From assembly GCA_008729055.1 (NCBI GenBank), contig SDUX01000005.1, positions 1,558,875 to 1,622,874 on the forward strand: a stretch of 64,000 nucleotides of DNA. The letters run 5' to 3'. Of the stretch, positions 22,855 through 33,807 are shown piece after piece (the first letter of the stretch is position 1; each line of letters opens with the position of its first letter). Below the pieces are notes generated by a model that saw nothing but the letters and a program-made list of their open reading frames with translations, did no database searches and was not told the DNA's origin. The stretch comes from Pyropia haitanensis. Its lineage: Eukaryota; Rhodophyta; Bangiophyceae; Bangiales; Bangiaceae. A program made the translations under genes and the position numbers.

Positions 22855-24114
22855 TCAATTGCGGCTACCACGAGAAGCCTCCCGCTCCTTCAGCTTCGCG
22901 ATGCTCCATACGTCTAGAGCGTCGGCCACCGAAGTGGCTATCCTCACAACGTTCAGAACAGAAATGATCTGAATGGCATCCCCCCTTGTATCATACAACT
23001 CCTTGAGGCCGGACATGCGCTTGGTGGAAATGCCATCCAGAATCTGCACCGCGATGATGAACGTCCGCACAGTGTTCAAAACGATGCAGTTCTGCCTGCC
23101 CTCGTCGGTGTCCATCAATCGAGCAAGGCGAGATGGTCCGTTGGAGTTGGCCATGCCAGTTTCTGCACCGCCCTCACCGCCCTGCTCGGCACCAGACGTC
23201 GCTCCCGAGGCAGCACCCAACGAAACAGCAACCAATCCACTGGCCGCCACTCGGTGGCAACAGCGCGCAGCTAGCAGCTCCTTCAAGTCGTTCAAAGCCT
23301 GTGACTCAGGTAAAGGGCTCGTAGGCACAGGCAGAGAACGATACGCCTGGTTAACTGCCGTATCAGTGCTGCCGGGACGAGACCCAGACCCGGAAGAAGC
23401 CGCAATGCCTGCTGCCTCGTCACCAACAGGGCCGCTTTCCTCGCACGCCGCAGCGGATGCCTCTTCCTCACCCGCAGTAGAAGAAACGCAGTCGTCGGGT
23501 GCGTTCTGGGAACCGACAGCATCGGGCGCAGGCGCGACAACGTTGGTCAAACGGGTGGATGCCGAGCAGCGCCGGCGTCCATCAGGATGAGCAGACGGTA
23601 GTGGACGCCTGCTTGACCCGGCAGCAGCAGACGGTGTCTCCAGCTCACTCGGAGACGGAGGGACCAAACAGACGGCCTCGTCCGCGCCAGCTGTAGCCAT
23701 GGGCGCCTCCTGCGCAGAACCAGAGTGAGGCGCCGGCGGCATCGGCCCGACACATTGAGAGCCAGCGGAACGAGAACCTGCCTGCCCGGTGGAGCCCCCG
23801 GCCCACGCCGATTGCCAGCGTCGCAGCCGACCGCTGGTCGGCAGTTCCCACAGACCACGGGCCTCTCCGTAAATGGCGACGGTGTAGTAGATTGGATCCC
23901 AAAGGGCAGCGTTCTCGTCCTCCCCGTCAACAGGCCCGACCTTGTCGTATGCCTGGAGCGCCTTCAGCAGTGGTAGCCACTTGTCCACCTCGTCCTGCGC
24001 AAAGGACAAGGTTTTTGCTGCCTCCTCAATGCGACGACGCTCGCCCGCAATGACTTCCTCGACCATTGTGACGACGTCGGTCAGGTCGTGAGGAGGACCC
24101 ACATCCGGATCCAT
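22855..24114 (-). CDS. Unknown transposon-encoded protein (419 aa)
   Basis: The first ATG is at 24114 ('MDPDVGPPHDLTDVVTMVEE'). The N-terminal ~70 residues are predicted helical or coiled-coil (Glu/Arg-rich, 'ERRRIEEAAKTLSFAQDEVD'). The middle is Ser/Pro/Ala-rich and acidic, and the last ~100 residues are again helical ('RLARLMDTDEGRQNCIVLN'). I do not recognise the family. It ends 89 bp from the end of the OTU gene (convergent) and lies upstream of the transposase gene in the same orientation. A DNA-binding or accessory role in transposition is only a guess from context. Confidence 0.6.
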   Translation of the reverse strand: MDPDVGPPHDLTDVVTMVEEVIAGERRRIEEAAKTLSFAQDEVDKWLPLLKALQAYDKVGPVDGEDENAALWDPIYYTVAIYGEARGLWELPTSGRLRRWQSAWAGGSTGQAGSRSAGSQCVGPMPPAPHSGSAQEAPMATAGADEAVCLVPPSPSELETPSAAAGSSRRPLPSAHPDGRRRCSASTRLTNVVAPAPDAVGSQNAPDDCVSSTAGEEEASAAACEESGPVGDEAAGIAASSGSGSRPGSTDTAVNQAYRSLPVPTSPLPESQALNDLKELLAARCCHRVAASGLVAVSLGAASGATSGAEQGGEGGAETGMANSNGPSRLARLMDTDEGRQNCIVLNTVRTFIIAVQILDGISTKRMSGLKELYDTRGDAIQIISVLNVVRIATSVADALDVWSIAKLKEREASRGSRN

Positions 24115-25431
24115 TACGCAAGTGAATGGCGGTGGCAAGGAGCAATGCGACCGTGAACAGGAACGTAAGCAGTCAACATCCGCGACGCGGCTGAAGAGGC
24201 ACGAAAAATGGCGCGCGCGGCCCTCAAACCGTCTGTTGGGCGGACGTCGCCAAGCGGCTGCTGTTCAGTAACGCCTAGGTCGGATCAGGCGTCGGCGCGC
24301 AGTGGCTGACGCGTGATCGGGCGACGAGAGACCGGAGCAACAGAGCACGCAACCGATTCCGTGTGGCATACAGTGACTCGTGCGTGCAGAGTTGCAGTCG
24401 CGCAAGTTTGCATGCGCCGCCAAACGCACTTACACAGAACAGCACTAAACCTTGGCGTTCAAATTCGAATTTGGTCCACCGGCGGACAGACCTGGTTCCC
24501 CAATCGTATTTGTCCGGAGTACAGCGAGGACAGCGCCAATACTATCCACCCTCGGCAATGACCAGGATGCCAGTGCGGCCTCTCCGCGGCGCTCTGCGTG
24601 GGTGGTGAGGGCGAGGCGGTAGCTGAGGAGGTCGGGTTCGCCGTGGCCGCGACTCCTCAACAGCGAGTAGACCAGCACGAGCGACATTACTGCTGACACC
24701 CCGTCCGCACGCTGAAGGTTACCTTCAGCGCGAGCATGGCGGAGCGGACGTCGGCGTTGGCATCGCTGGACCACAGAGTTGGAAGATCCGGTGTGAATGG
24801 GGGAATGCCTGGCAGCTGCAGGCACGCACAACGTGCACGTGAGGTTTCGCATGAGTGGGGACATGTACTGATGATCCACTGGACTGCCCGACAGCATGAG
24901 GCACGCGCGGTGAGGGTCGTGGTCTATTGCTGATCCAGCCGCCCCGGTTGTGGTCGCTCGTTGGACAATAGGCGAAGGACCACTGCGTGGACGTCGATGC
25001 GCCTTTTCATCTGCATCGGTGCCACAAGTTGCTGGAGGGTGTCGGTAACTCCAGCCGGTATGAAGCGTCAAGACTTTCTTTGCGCTCGTAAGCGTTCGCA
25101 GGACGTTCGGCAATTCCCGACCATGGAGGTTTGTGTGGCGTATTCAGTGGCCTTAACGGAACGACTCTTTTCTGCGACAAGACGTTCAGCTGTGCCCAGT
25201 GCCCTAGCCGCTTGCGTGCAAGTTTACCATGTGTCCATGGGAACACGATCACGCAAGTTCCATAGCAGACTCGTCTGCAGTGCGATGTCTCAGGGATTGC
25301 GTCGCACGCAAACTGCGCAGCTTCTCATATGACTAGCCCGCAGCTGCGTAACTGTTGTGGCTCTAAGTCGCGAAGGCAATGCCGACGTCTACAAGCAACA
25401 CGCATAGAAAGTGGCGCGCGTTTTACTGTAG
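24115..25431. other. Spacer inside the KDZ element, no gene recognised
   Basis: 1.3 kb between two minus-strand genes. A 222-codon minus-strand frame at 24445-25113 has a composition unlike a real protein (Arg/His/Ser-rich, no motif). The region probably holds the promoter of the 419-aa gene and the 3' UTR of the transposase. Confidence 0.4.
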
Positions 25432-28400
25432 TCATCCCTGCCTGCTCCTCTTGTTGCCCTCAAAAGACTCACGGTACCACAGAGGCCACCCGATAAACGA
25501 GACGCGAGCGCCGGGCAGCGCTGCATCGCGGTCTTTCCGATGCAAGGACGCAATGTTACACACTCCCTGCTGGTACGCCGAAAAAGTGAGGAAGTTCCTC
25601 TGGTTGAGCAGCCGAATGAACGGCTTTAGCCGCTTGGTCGCTGCGTTCCTCTGCTCGGCGGAAGACGTGTTGGTGCCGCGAAGGGACTCGTACGCGTTGG
25701 GGCTTGATGCCGCTGAGCAGGTCTTGTGACCCTTACGGAAATGGAACACGTCCACAACAGCCTTGACAAAGACGGCCACGCGCGGCGTGCGGCATATAGC
25801 TGACTTGAGATAGCCGCAAGCAAAGTCGTATATGACGTTCGACGGCAAGGATGGGAGGCGTGAGACGAGAAAGTCTAGTGGCATCCGTGGGCCCTCGTGA
25901 CCGTCCATCATAATAACAGCTACGCACATGGGGTGACTGCAACAGCAAAAGACGCCAAATGTGCCAGCCGTCCATCCTGCCGCACTGAGGAAGTCCTTCT
26001 CACAAAGGCTGTCTTCTTCCGTTAGCCTACCGCCGTCGACAAAGGAGAAGCCAGGCCGCAGCAAAGGCAGAGCAGGACTGTAAACGCCTGACTGGTGGTA
26101 GTCTCCCAATGACGCCACCAAATCCGCACCGTACACCTTGGCCAGCTCGGACACGGGAATTCGAGGTGCCAGCCATAAGGCGTCGTACTCAGCCGGAGTG
26201 AGCGCGCGGGTGAATTCAGGGCTAGCAACCTTCACGCGTGAGAGTGGCGGGTCTTCCTCATCGTCCACGTCTGCGTCGTTCTTGACAAACCGCAGATACC
26301 GGCGGAATGCCGCTCGGGTGGCAATCAGAACCTTCCGAAGCGCCCGCCGACTACGGTCCGATGACAACAGAGCAGGTGCGAGACATGCAACGGCGCCGCG
26401 CAATACACGCTGCTCTCGGACTCGCCGGTCTTGAAGCACCGCCTGCAAAGCCTGCTCCGTCCAATTGGGGTCGTCCAGAACGTTGGCCAGCGCGTCCACG
26501 GCACCCCAGTCGCCTTGCTGGCACCACACGAACACGGGCTCGGCGCACAGCGCCCGCACAAACTCAATAATCTTGGCAGCACCGTTGACCGTACTGGGAA
26601 TGCTGGCGTGCAGTCGTACTTTTGAAGCATGCTGCACACGGTCACCTCGCGTCCCGCCGGTGTCCGCGAGCGCAGGCTCGTCGAGGGCCGCGGCGAGTCG
26701 TGCGTTGGGCCGCTGTCCGATTGGAGAGGACGCTTCGTCCTTGTCGTTCGAGCGCACGAATTGCGCGAGGGTTGGCACAACGCCGGCAGGTAACTTGTCG
26801 CGCACCTTAGCGGGAGCGTTGACCACAGACCTTCCGAGTTGCACGGCGACGTCCTGTCCATGTAAAACCTCTCGGACGAATGCCACCAGCGCGCGGTCCA
26901 CTTTTCCGTCACCGACGGGGTCCCACTGACCAGCAACAGATCTGGAAACGTCCTCGTCCTGCCTCTCTAACGCTTCTGGGTAGAGCATGGCTATGGCGTA
27001 GATGGCGCCGGTGGCAGCCCGAATCGACGTCGCCCGGGGATGCTCCGCCTTGCCGTTGCTGTCCGCCGTCGCCTGCCGGAGCACTCGTGCGAGAGCGATG
27101 ACGATGGCGCCGTCTTTCACAAGACTAGCAACTGCCACGGCACCGCGGACCATTCCGATGGGCAACCTGATGCGCTTCAGCTCCCGCCGGTGCTTGGCCC
27201 GAATGCCCATGTACAGTCCATCAAACGACAGTGACTTATAGGACCCACTCGGCTGCGCACATGTTGAACAGCGGAACACAGAAGCAGGAAGTCCCTCTAC
27301 GACGAGCTCCAAGTACAGCATCAGCGCTTGTCGAAACGTGGGGAGCGTCCGCACAGCGTTCGCCTTTAGCGGCAGGCGCTCGGCGCCCGAGAGCTGAATG
27401 ACGTGCTCGCGCAAGGCGACCGTTGCGGACACGCACGAGCCGTTCGAGACCAATCCAGCAGCGACGTTGAATAGGAAGGGCTCCGTGTAGCCCGTCTCAA
27501 TCGAGCCAAATATGATACCATGCTGGGAACCGTCGTCAAACACCTTCACGTTGCACCGCTGGCATATCCACCATTGCACGTCGCACGGAGCGGCGCCTTC
27601 TTCAAACTCCACCACAGCCTTGACAATACCGGATCGCCTTTCCAACTTGTACGCACGTAGACAGCCAGGCACAGGGCAGAACTTGGGAGCCTCCAAGTCA
27701 AACGGCGTATCCGTCAAAGCGCAACTGCGCAGCTTTTGCTCGGTCGCAAAAGCGGCGAGTGATGGAACCGCGAAGCGTGGACGGTGCGATCGCTGATACT
27801 TGACAGCCAGCTCTTTCCGCCAAGAAGTTTCAGTGTCTTCTTCGTCGTCGTCCGACACGTCCGCTTGGTTGTCAAGAAATGAGCTGTACGCTGCTCGAGC
27901 AGCTGCGGCATGAGAGCAAAGCAGGCCCTGCTCCAAACAGGATATGCAGGTCCAGAAAGCGGCGCGTGACTTGCGTACCAGCATCCAAGGCCAGTTGCCG
28001 CCAGCCCCACGTACGACGCAAAGAGTTTCTCCGCAAATGCGGGCATCCCCTTCCACCAGCGGATCGCCAATGCGCTTGTACATGGCGCGTAGGAGCTCAG
28101 CTGGGGCGACGGCGCAGGCGAGGGAGACGCGCCGCCACGCAGACTTGACCGCATCGGCATGTGTGCAGCCCACCAGCAGACACTGCTCGGGAGAGCTGCA
28201 TGCGCACAACAGCTCGTCATTATGCTGAGTGCGGAGCTCAACAACGACCGCCAGCTCCGGCCCATCAGCATCACGAATCTCATCTCGACCAAACTTGGCG
28301 ATGAGACCCACACCAGAGAAAGGTACAAGAGAGAAAGAGCGATCAGACATCTTCTTGTCACTGCAGTGCGCGTGCTGCTGCCGCAAACCTGCGACGGACG

Positions 28401-28881
28401 CCAGTTGCTCGGCAGACACGAGCCTTGACGGCTCGCCTTCGGAAAACATCTTCATCAAGTCGCGGCAAAAGATGACGAGCGCGATCTCCTCCAGCGAATC
28501 CCGCACATGAAGGCCTGTGCCTCGTGGACGTCCTGGTCCAGCCTTCGGGTAGCCGGGGAGGCCGGCAGTCGAAGACCAGAACTGTTTGCTCGGCATCTGG
28601 TCAGGGACTTCCTGACGCTCCTCATTTGGTCCATGAAACTCCTGCGTGGCATCCGCCTCCTCCTCATCAATAGACGCGGATGAAACAGAGACAAAGGCGT
28701 CCGGGTGTAGTGCGACCTGAAGCTCAGGGGTGTGCAGTACAACCTCACGAGCACCGGGATACAGCGGCGCTTGCGAAGAGGAGGACGCAGCATCCAAATC
28801 TACCGGCGCCGGCGAATGAAGCTCAACACACGCCCCGTCCTCACGTAGAAATGAGCGAACTGCACGCAGTACGACTGCCAT
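25432..28881 (-). CDS. KDZ-type transposase with SWIM-like zinc finger (1149 aa)
   Basis: The first ATG is at 28881; one uninterrupted frame. Around residue 310 a Cys-Cys-Cys-His motif 'CISCLEQGLLCSHA' resembles a SWIM finger. Further Cys pairs ('CPVPGC', 'CQRCN', 'CSTCAQPSGSYK') follow at residues ~405-575, as in the CxC modules of this superfamily. The C-terminus has the KDZ/HMGXB3-type nuclease block: a Cys/His segment 'FCCCSHPMCVAVIMMDG', then 'VIYDFACGYLKS' (catalytic-type Asp, ~1018), 'VDVFHFRKGHKTC' (~1048) and 'GTNTSSAEQRN' (Glu, ~1072). KDZ proteins are RNase-H-fold DNA transposases. The gene lies just inside the right inverted repeat and is transcribed away from it. Intactness suggests recent activity. 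Confidence 0.8.
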   Translation of the reverse strand: MAVVLRAVRSFLREDGACVELHSPAPVDLDAASSSSQAPLYPGAREVVLHTPELQVALHPDAFVSVSSASIDEEEADATQEFHGPNEERQEVPDQMPSKQFWSSTAGLPGYPKAGPGRPRGTGLHVRDSLEEIALVIFCRDLMKMFSEGEPSRLVSAEQLASVAGLRQQHAHCSDKKMSDRSFSLVPFSGVGLIAKFGRDEIRDADGPELAVVVELRTQHNDELLCACSSPEQCLLVGCTHADAVKSAWRRVSLACAVAPAELLRAMYKRIGDPLVEGDARICGETLCVVRGAGGNWPWMLVRKSRAAFWTCISCLEQGLLCSHAAAARAAYSSFLDNQADVSDDDEEDTETSWRKELAVKYQRSHRPRFAVPSLAAFATEQKLRSCALTDTPFDLEAPKFCPVPGCLRAYKLERRSGIVKAVVEFEEGAAPCDVQWWICQRCNVKVFDDGSQHGIIFGSIETGYTEPFLFNVAAGLVSNGSCVSATVALREHVIQLSGAERLPLKANAVRTLPTFRQALMLYLELVVEGLPASVFRCSTCAQPSGSYKSLSFDGLYMGIRAKHRRELKRIRLPIGMVRGAVAVASLVKDGAIVIALARVLRQATADSNGKAEHPRATSIRAATGAIYAIAMLYPEALERQDEDVSRSVAGQWDPVGDGKVDRALVAFVREVLHGQDVAVQLGRSVVNAPAKVRDKLPAGVVPTLAQFVRSNDKDEASSPIGQRPNARLAAALDEPALADTGGTRGDRVQHASKVRLHASIPSTVNGAAKIIEFVRALCAEPVFVWCQQGDWGAVDALANVLDDPNWTEQALQAVLQDRRVREQRVLRGAVACLAPALLSSDRSRRALRKVLIATRAAFRRYLRFVKNDADVDDEEDPPLSRVKVASPEFTRALTPAEYDALWLAPRIPVSELAKVYGADLVASLGDYHQSGVYSPALPLLRPGFSFVDGGRLTEEDSLCEKDFLSAAGWTAGTFGVFCCCSHPMCVAVIMMDGHEGPRMPLDFLVSRLPSLPSNVIYDFACGYLKSAICRTPRVAVFVKAVVDVFHFRKGHKTCSAASSPNAYESLRGTNTSSAEQRNAATKRLKPFIRLLNQRNFLTFSAYQQGVCNIASLHRKDRDAALPGARVSFIGWPLWYRESFEGNKRSRQG

Positions 28882-28924
28882 CACAAAGCGTGCTCAGCCA
28901 CCGCTCGCAGCTGACCTCGTCAGG

Positions 28925-29145
28925 TGCGTCGACGAGCCGGTGCTCGTGGACACCGTCAGCAGGTCGATGGACACCGGCCGGAGGCACAGCGAAGAAGTCG
29001 AGGGGTGATGCGCGCCGCCGCTCAGTGCGGACCGGCCACGCTGCGGGCGGTCCGCCCGAAAACGGAAGGACACCCCCGCCGGCGTGGCGCTCAAAAGGGA
29101 AAGGCAGGTGCGTCACCGCTGCACAGCACGGACACGGAAGCAGGT
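28925..29145 (+). repeat. Diverged extra copy of the inner part of the inverted repeat
   Basis: The string with GTCGATG.ACACCGG, GTGCGGACCGGCCACGCTGCGGGC and GTCCGCCCGAAAACGGAAGG repeats at about 29485-29690 in the same orientation with roughly 80 percent identity. It therefore forms a degenerate direct repeat internal to the right inverted repeat. Confidence 0.65.
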
Positions 29146-29511
29146 GGAGAGCCGCCAGCTGGCGGCACGGTCGCAATGTTGGGCCCGTCGTCCGACTCAG
29201 CTCTCGCAGTTCGCACGGCCAGCGCCAAGTGCGCACCTACTCGAACGCTAACGCAATAGGGACAGCGCGCCGCTCATGCGCCTGGGCGCCCCGCCTCCGT
29301 AGCACAACGGTTGACGGCACCAACAAGTAATAAAGAGACGAGGCCGTGTACAGCCACCAAGTAGAAGCGGCGACGAGCAGCAGACAGCCGCGGCGGCGTG
29401 CCGAGTGCGTCCGCCGCACCGATTCAAAAAAGCAAACCGCGCCAACAGGTATCGCCTAAGCAGGACGAGTAGGTGCGGCAACGCGCCGGTGTTCGTGGGC
29501 GCTGGCGGGTC

Positions 29512-31474
29512 GATGAACACCGGAGAGCGGCACGGCGACGAAGTTGAGAGGGTGATCCGCGCCGCCGCCCAGTGCGGACCGGCCACGCTGCGGGCAGTCC
29601 GCCCGAAGACGGAAGGACACCACCGCCCGCGCAGCGCTCAATCGGGAAGGGCAGGTGCGTCGTCCCGCCGCAGCACGCGCACGTCGGCAGGGAAGTAACG
29701 GATGACGGTGGGAACGAGAGCTGGGAAAGAGGAACGGTCAGTGCGGGCGCGAGGCGACGGCTCGCACGTGTCGCGTCCTGGGTGACAATGTCGACGCAGC
29801 CGCCCGGCACGTGCGCCAACCGACGGAGAAGTCCAGGAGCATGTGGACGTCGCCGTTCTCGGGAAGATGGCAGGGACAAACCTGACCGCTCTGTGATGGT
29901 CGCGCGGCAGACGGCCTGCGACAATGGTACCAATCGACGCATTGCGTCGTGCCGGTGGTGCAGTGCACCGTGACAGTCGTGCGCGCCATCCGTCGCAGAG
30001 CGCCAACCGGCAGGGAGCCCAGCACCTGCCAGCGCACGCAGGACGGGTTGACGACTGAAACCGTCACGGGGTCCACTTCATGTGACAATAAAAAGAGCAG
30101 TTTCTATGCAGACGAAACACGTCGGCTAATTAAGGACAACTGATATAATTCACACAAATTCATTGATATTCCTGGGGCGAGGGGTTTCGCAACGACTTAC
30201 GTTTCGTTCATATAAGTGTTCCTCTTCTCGTACAATACGGAACTTGAACTTGTACTCATCTGTTTCAATTTCTGTTGAATTTCTCTTGATAAATGGCGCA
30301 AGACGGGCATTCAAGCAGCGCCCGGAGGAGGACTACCGGGACAGCCGCTCAGGCGGCGGCACCCAAGCGGTCCCCCGCCGCCAATGCACATGGAACATGC
30401 ACGGGCGTGCAGCCCCAGGCACAGGCGCCCGCAGGCGCAGGCGTCACCAGATGACCGCATGTGCACGCCCACAAAAGAATGCTGCCACATACGTCCAAAA
30501 AATAGCGGTACGGCTGGTGCCGACCGGCGGCTGACGGCGGCCTTGCCGTTGGCAAAAGCAACGCTGGGGACACGGACGCCGCGGTGGAGCTGGCGGCGCG
30601 GGCCGCGCATGCAGCGCCCGGAGCGCCGGCGGCGCGGGCCGCGCAGGAGCGCCCGGGGCGCGTGCCGCGCCGGCGGCGCCCGAGGCGTCCGCGGCCGGGT
30701 TCAGACGACGCGGGCCGTGCCCAAGGACGTCCGCGCATCCCAGAGCAACGCCAGGTGGCCGCAAGCGCCGCGGGCGGCCCCCCGCGGCGGGCGGCGCGCT
30801 GGCGGCAGCGCACGCCCGCGCGCCCGGGGCGCGGGCCGCGCCGGCGGCGTCCGAGGCATCCGCGGCCGGGTTCAGACGACGCAGGCCGTGCCCAAGGACG
30901 TCCGCGCATCCCAGAGCAACGCCAGGTGGCCGCAAGCGCCGCGGGCGGCCCCCCGCGGCGGGCGGCGCGCTGGCGGCAGCGGGCGCCCGCCCGCTGGGGG
31001 CGGCCGCACCGCCGTAATCGATGCGGTAATGCGCGGTTCTGATAGGCTAAATGCATCCTGGAGGCAGCCAATAGGGTAGCTGGCAGCCATCGCCGATCGG
31101 CGCGTATTCTGGCGATCGAGAAGAAATTCTTTGAGACCGGTGATTTATCTAAAACAAGTATCAGATGAACAACTGCATGTCGGCCGGGCCGCCGCAGCTC
31201 CGACCCAGGCCCCATCCGAGGCCGCAGCGATTTGGGCCCGGCCAGGCCGCGCTGCTCGTGTAGGAGTCGCGTGTCTGGACGGCACGCCGTATTGACCCCT
31301 CTTCACGCAGCCGAAATCAGCTGTAGTGTCGGAGGCCGGGCCCTCCTGCAGACCATGGAATCGAAGGTAAAGATAGCCCCCCTGTCTCGACGGGGCTCTT
31401 TCTGAGTTATACAGGGGTATCTCTCAGGACCAGAGATGTTCCCCAGCTCAGGCAAAGTAGAGTGTTTTCTTGTG
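29512..31474 (-). repeat. Right terminal inverted repeat (1963 bp)
   Basis: Inverted copy of 18542-20333. Its last ~40 bp contain an in-frame ATG (31436) that opens the same frame as the first half of the downstream PH-kinase gene, so the transposon end may supply part of that gene's 5' exon. Confidence 0.88.
30674..31015. repeat. 171-bp tandem duplication inside the right inverted repeat
   Basis: GCGGCCGGGTTCAGACGACG occurs at 30691 and again at 30862. The two 171-bp units differ at a few positions, and the left inverted repeat has only one unit, so the duplication arose after the two ends were last homogenised. Confidence 0.8.
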
Positions 31475-33503
31475 CTCCCGCGCGCGCCCCTCGCCGTGCG
31501 CGGACCCCGTGGTGGGGGGTACGCCACGGCAGCGCGCCACCCGACGCGCCGGCAGAGGTGCCTCGCCGCCGCCGCCGCCGCCGCTGCCGCCGCCGCTGCG
31601 CGGACTCGGCGGCCACGGCGGGGCCGGCCGGGTACCCCGCCGCGCCCCGCGGGGCCGCCGCCGCGGCCGCCGCCGTCGCCGCCCGCCGTCCGCCGCCATC
31701 CTTCCTCCTCCTCGGGGGGTGGGGGTGGGAGGGCCCGGCGGTGCCGCCAAGGGGTGGGCATGGGGGGGGGGGGGGGGGGGGTGGGGCCCCACGGGGGAGT
31801 CAGCGGCGGCCGGCCGGGCTTTGGGGGGCGCCTGTCTGCGTTCCGGCACCGCAACTTTGGCGGGGGGGCGGCGGCGGCGGCAGCGGCGGCGGCGGCGGCC
31901 GCCGCCGCCGCCGAGGCGGGCGCACCCGGCGGCGGGGGCGGTGGCACCCCCGGGGGTGCCCCCACCGGCCGATTCGTAGCGTCCCCCCTGCGGCGGCGGG
32001 CGAGCCTCTACCGGGGCGCCCCCGGCGGTGGCGGCGGCGGTGGTGGTGGCGGGGACCCCTTCCGCGGGGGCCCCCGCCGGTGGGGCGCCCCCGCCACGGC
32101 TTCGGCGAGCACCGGTGGCGGCGGCGGCGGCGGCGGGGACGTGGCGCGCCGCGAGGTGTGCCGCTCTGGGTACGACCCGCTGGCGCTGCTGCGGCGGCTG
32201 CCCGCGGGCCTCGCCTCCCCCGTGGAGGTGCGGGTGGCGGGCAGCCGGTGGCTGCCGCACGCGTGGACACCCCACTGGGCGGAGCTGCGGGGGCGGGTGG
32301 TGATGCTCCTCGAGGCGGCCGACGGCCCGTCCTGGGGGGGGGGAGGTTCCCCCCCCCGGGTGCCAGTGCCGACAGCGGCTTTGGCGGCGGCGGCGGCGGC
32401 GGCGGCACGGACGCGGCGGTGCGGGCGCTTTTCTCCACGCACCGGCTGTTTGTGTCGCGCCGCGGGCAGGGCGGCACCACGCTGCGGCTGCGGCGGGCGG
32501 CGGGCTCCGCGGCGGCCTCCGTGTGGCTCCGCTTCCTCGACGACGCCACCGCGGGGGCGTGGGAAAAGGCGTTGGTGCAGGCCACCGCGGCGCGGGTGGT
32601 GGGCGTCTCGGACATTGTGTTTGTGGCGCCGATTGGGAAGGGGGCCTCGGGCAAGGTCTTCCTCGTGCGGGACCGGGTGACGGGGGAGCGGCTCGCCCTC
32701 AAGGTCATTGACAAGCGCAAGGTGTTTGATACGCGGTCGGGCTTTCGGCACGCGGTGGATGAGCGGCTGGCGCTGCAGCTCACCGCGGGGCACCCCTTCT
32801 TCACGCAGCTCCGGTACGCGTTCCAGACGCGGGCCAACCTGTACGTGGCGCTGGCGTTTTGCGACGGGGGGGACCTCTTCCAGAACCTCCGCACGCACGG
32901 GGGGCGGCTGCGGGAGCGGCAGCTGCGGCTGGTCGCGGCGGAGGTGCTGCTGGCGCTGGAGGAGCTCCACGGGCTGGGCTTTGTGTACCGGGACCTCAAG
33001 CCGGAGAACGTGCTGCTGGACCGAGACGGGCACGTGCGGCTGGCGGACTTTGGGCTGTGCAAGCAGCTCCGGGGGGGGTCCGCCCTCACCTCCACCATCT
33101 GCGGCACGCACACGTACGCCGCCCCCGAGACGCTGTCGGGGATGGCGTACAACACCTCCATCGACGCGTGGGCGCTGGGCATATTTCTGTATCACCTGCT
33201 GCGTGGGCGGACGCCGGACGAGGCGCCGACGCTGGAGGCGGTCATCCACAAAATGTCCCACAGCCGCCCGTGGTACGGGGAGGCGACCTCCCCCGAGCTG
33301 GCCGCCCTCATCCAGGGGCTGCTGGACTTTAAGCCCGCCGCCCGGTTGGGGTGTGGGGTGGGGGGGGTGGCCGCCCTGCGGGCACACCCCTTCTTTGCGG
33401 GCGTGCCACCAGCGCCGGCGCCGACGCGGCGGGGGGGCGGGGGGGGGAGGTTACGGGGGGACGCGCCAGCGGCGGCGGCGGCCCCTCCGGCCTCGGCGGC
33501 GGA

Positions 33504-33542
<39 letters not shown>

Positions 33543-33807
33543 ATCCGCGGCGGCGGACCCCCCGGACAGCATGCAGGACGAGCTCCGCAACTTTGACCTT
33601 TCCGAGTGGGGCCACGTCTCCATTGATAACGACCGGGACGACGCGTCGTACGGGGACGATACGCTGTGGCCGCCCGTGCGGGCCCGCAAGCGCATTGCCG
33701 ACGAGCTGTACGTGGTGGGCTTCGCGTACGCGTCGGGGCGGGCGGGGGAGGGGGGGAGGGGGGGGGGGATGGGTGGGATGGGCGCGGCGGCAGGCCGGGG
33801 GGGGTGA
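31436..33807 (+). CDS. PH-domain AGC-family protein kinase (PKB/Akt-like)
   Basis: A PH-like domain starts about 32165 ('GYDPLALLRRLPAG', 'WTPHWAELRGRVVMLLEAAD') and resumes in another frame after the G10 run at 32335-32344 ('LFSTHRLFVSRRG', then 'WLRFLDDATAGAWEKALV'). The kinase domain runs from about 32610 to 33400: glycine loop GKGASGKV, beta-3 Lys in LALKVIDK, YRDLKPEN, DFG in LADFGLCK, activation segment TSTICGTHTYAAPE. The C-tail, after a poly-Ala spacer, has 'NFDLSEWGHVSIDNDRDD' and 'YVVGFAYAS', which resembles an AGC hydrophobic motif. PH plus AGC kinase is the PKB/Akt architecture, implying lipid-regulated signalling at membranes. All catalytic residues are present. The N-terminus before 32150 is low-complexity; the ATG at 31436 lies in the transposon end, so the true 5' end is doubtful. 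Stop at 33805. Confidence 0.8.

Larger units (their letters stand above)
18542..31474. mobile_element. 12.9-kb KDZ-type DNA transposon with ~1.8-kb terminal inverted repeats
   Basis: The ends 18542-20333 and 29512-31474 are inverted copies. Between them lie three long intact genes: an OTU-fold protease (+), an unknown 419-aa protein (-) and a KDZ-type transposase (-). The element is much less GC-rich than its flanks and lacks G/C homopolymers. The outermost bases CACGGAAAAACACT (left) and CACAAGAAAACACT (right, reversed) still align. No clean target-site duplication is visible in the GC-rich flanks. It sits between an Ala-rich gene and a PH-kinase gene. Confidence 0.85.
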
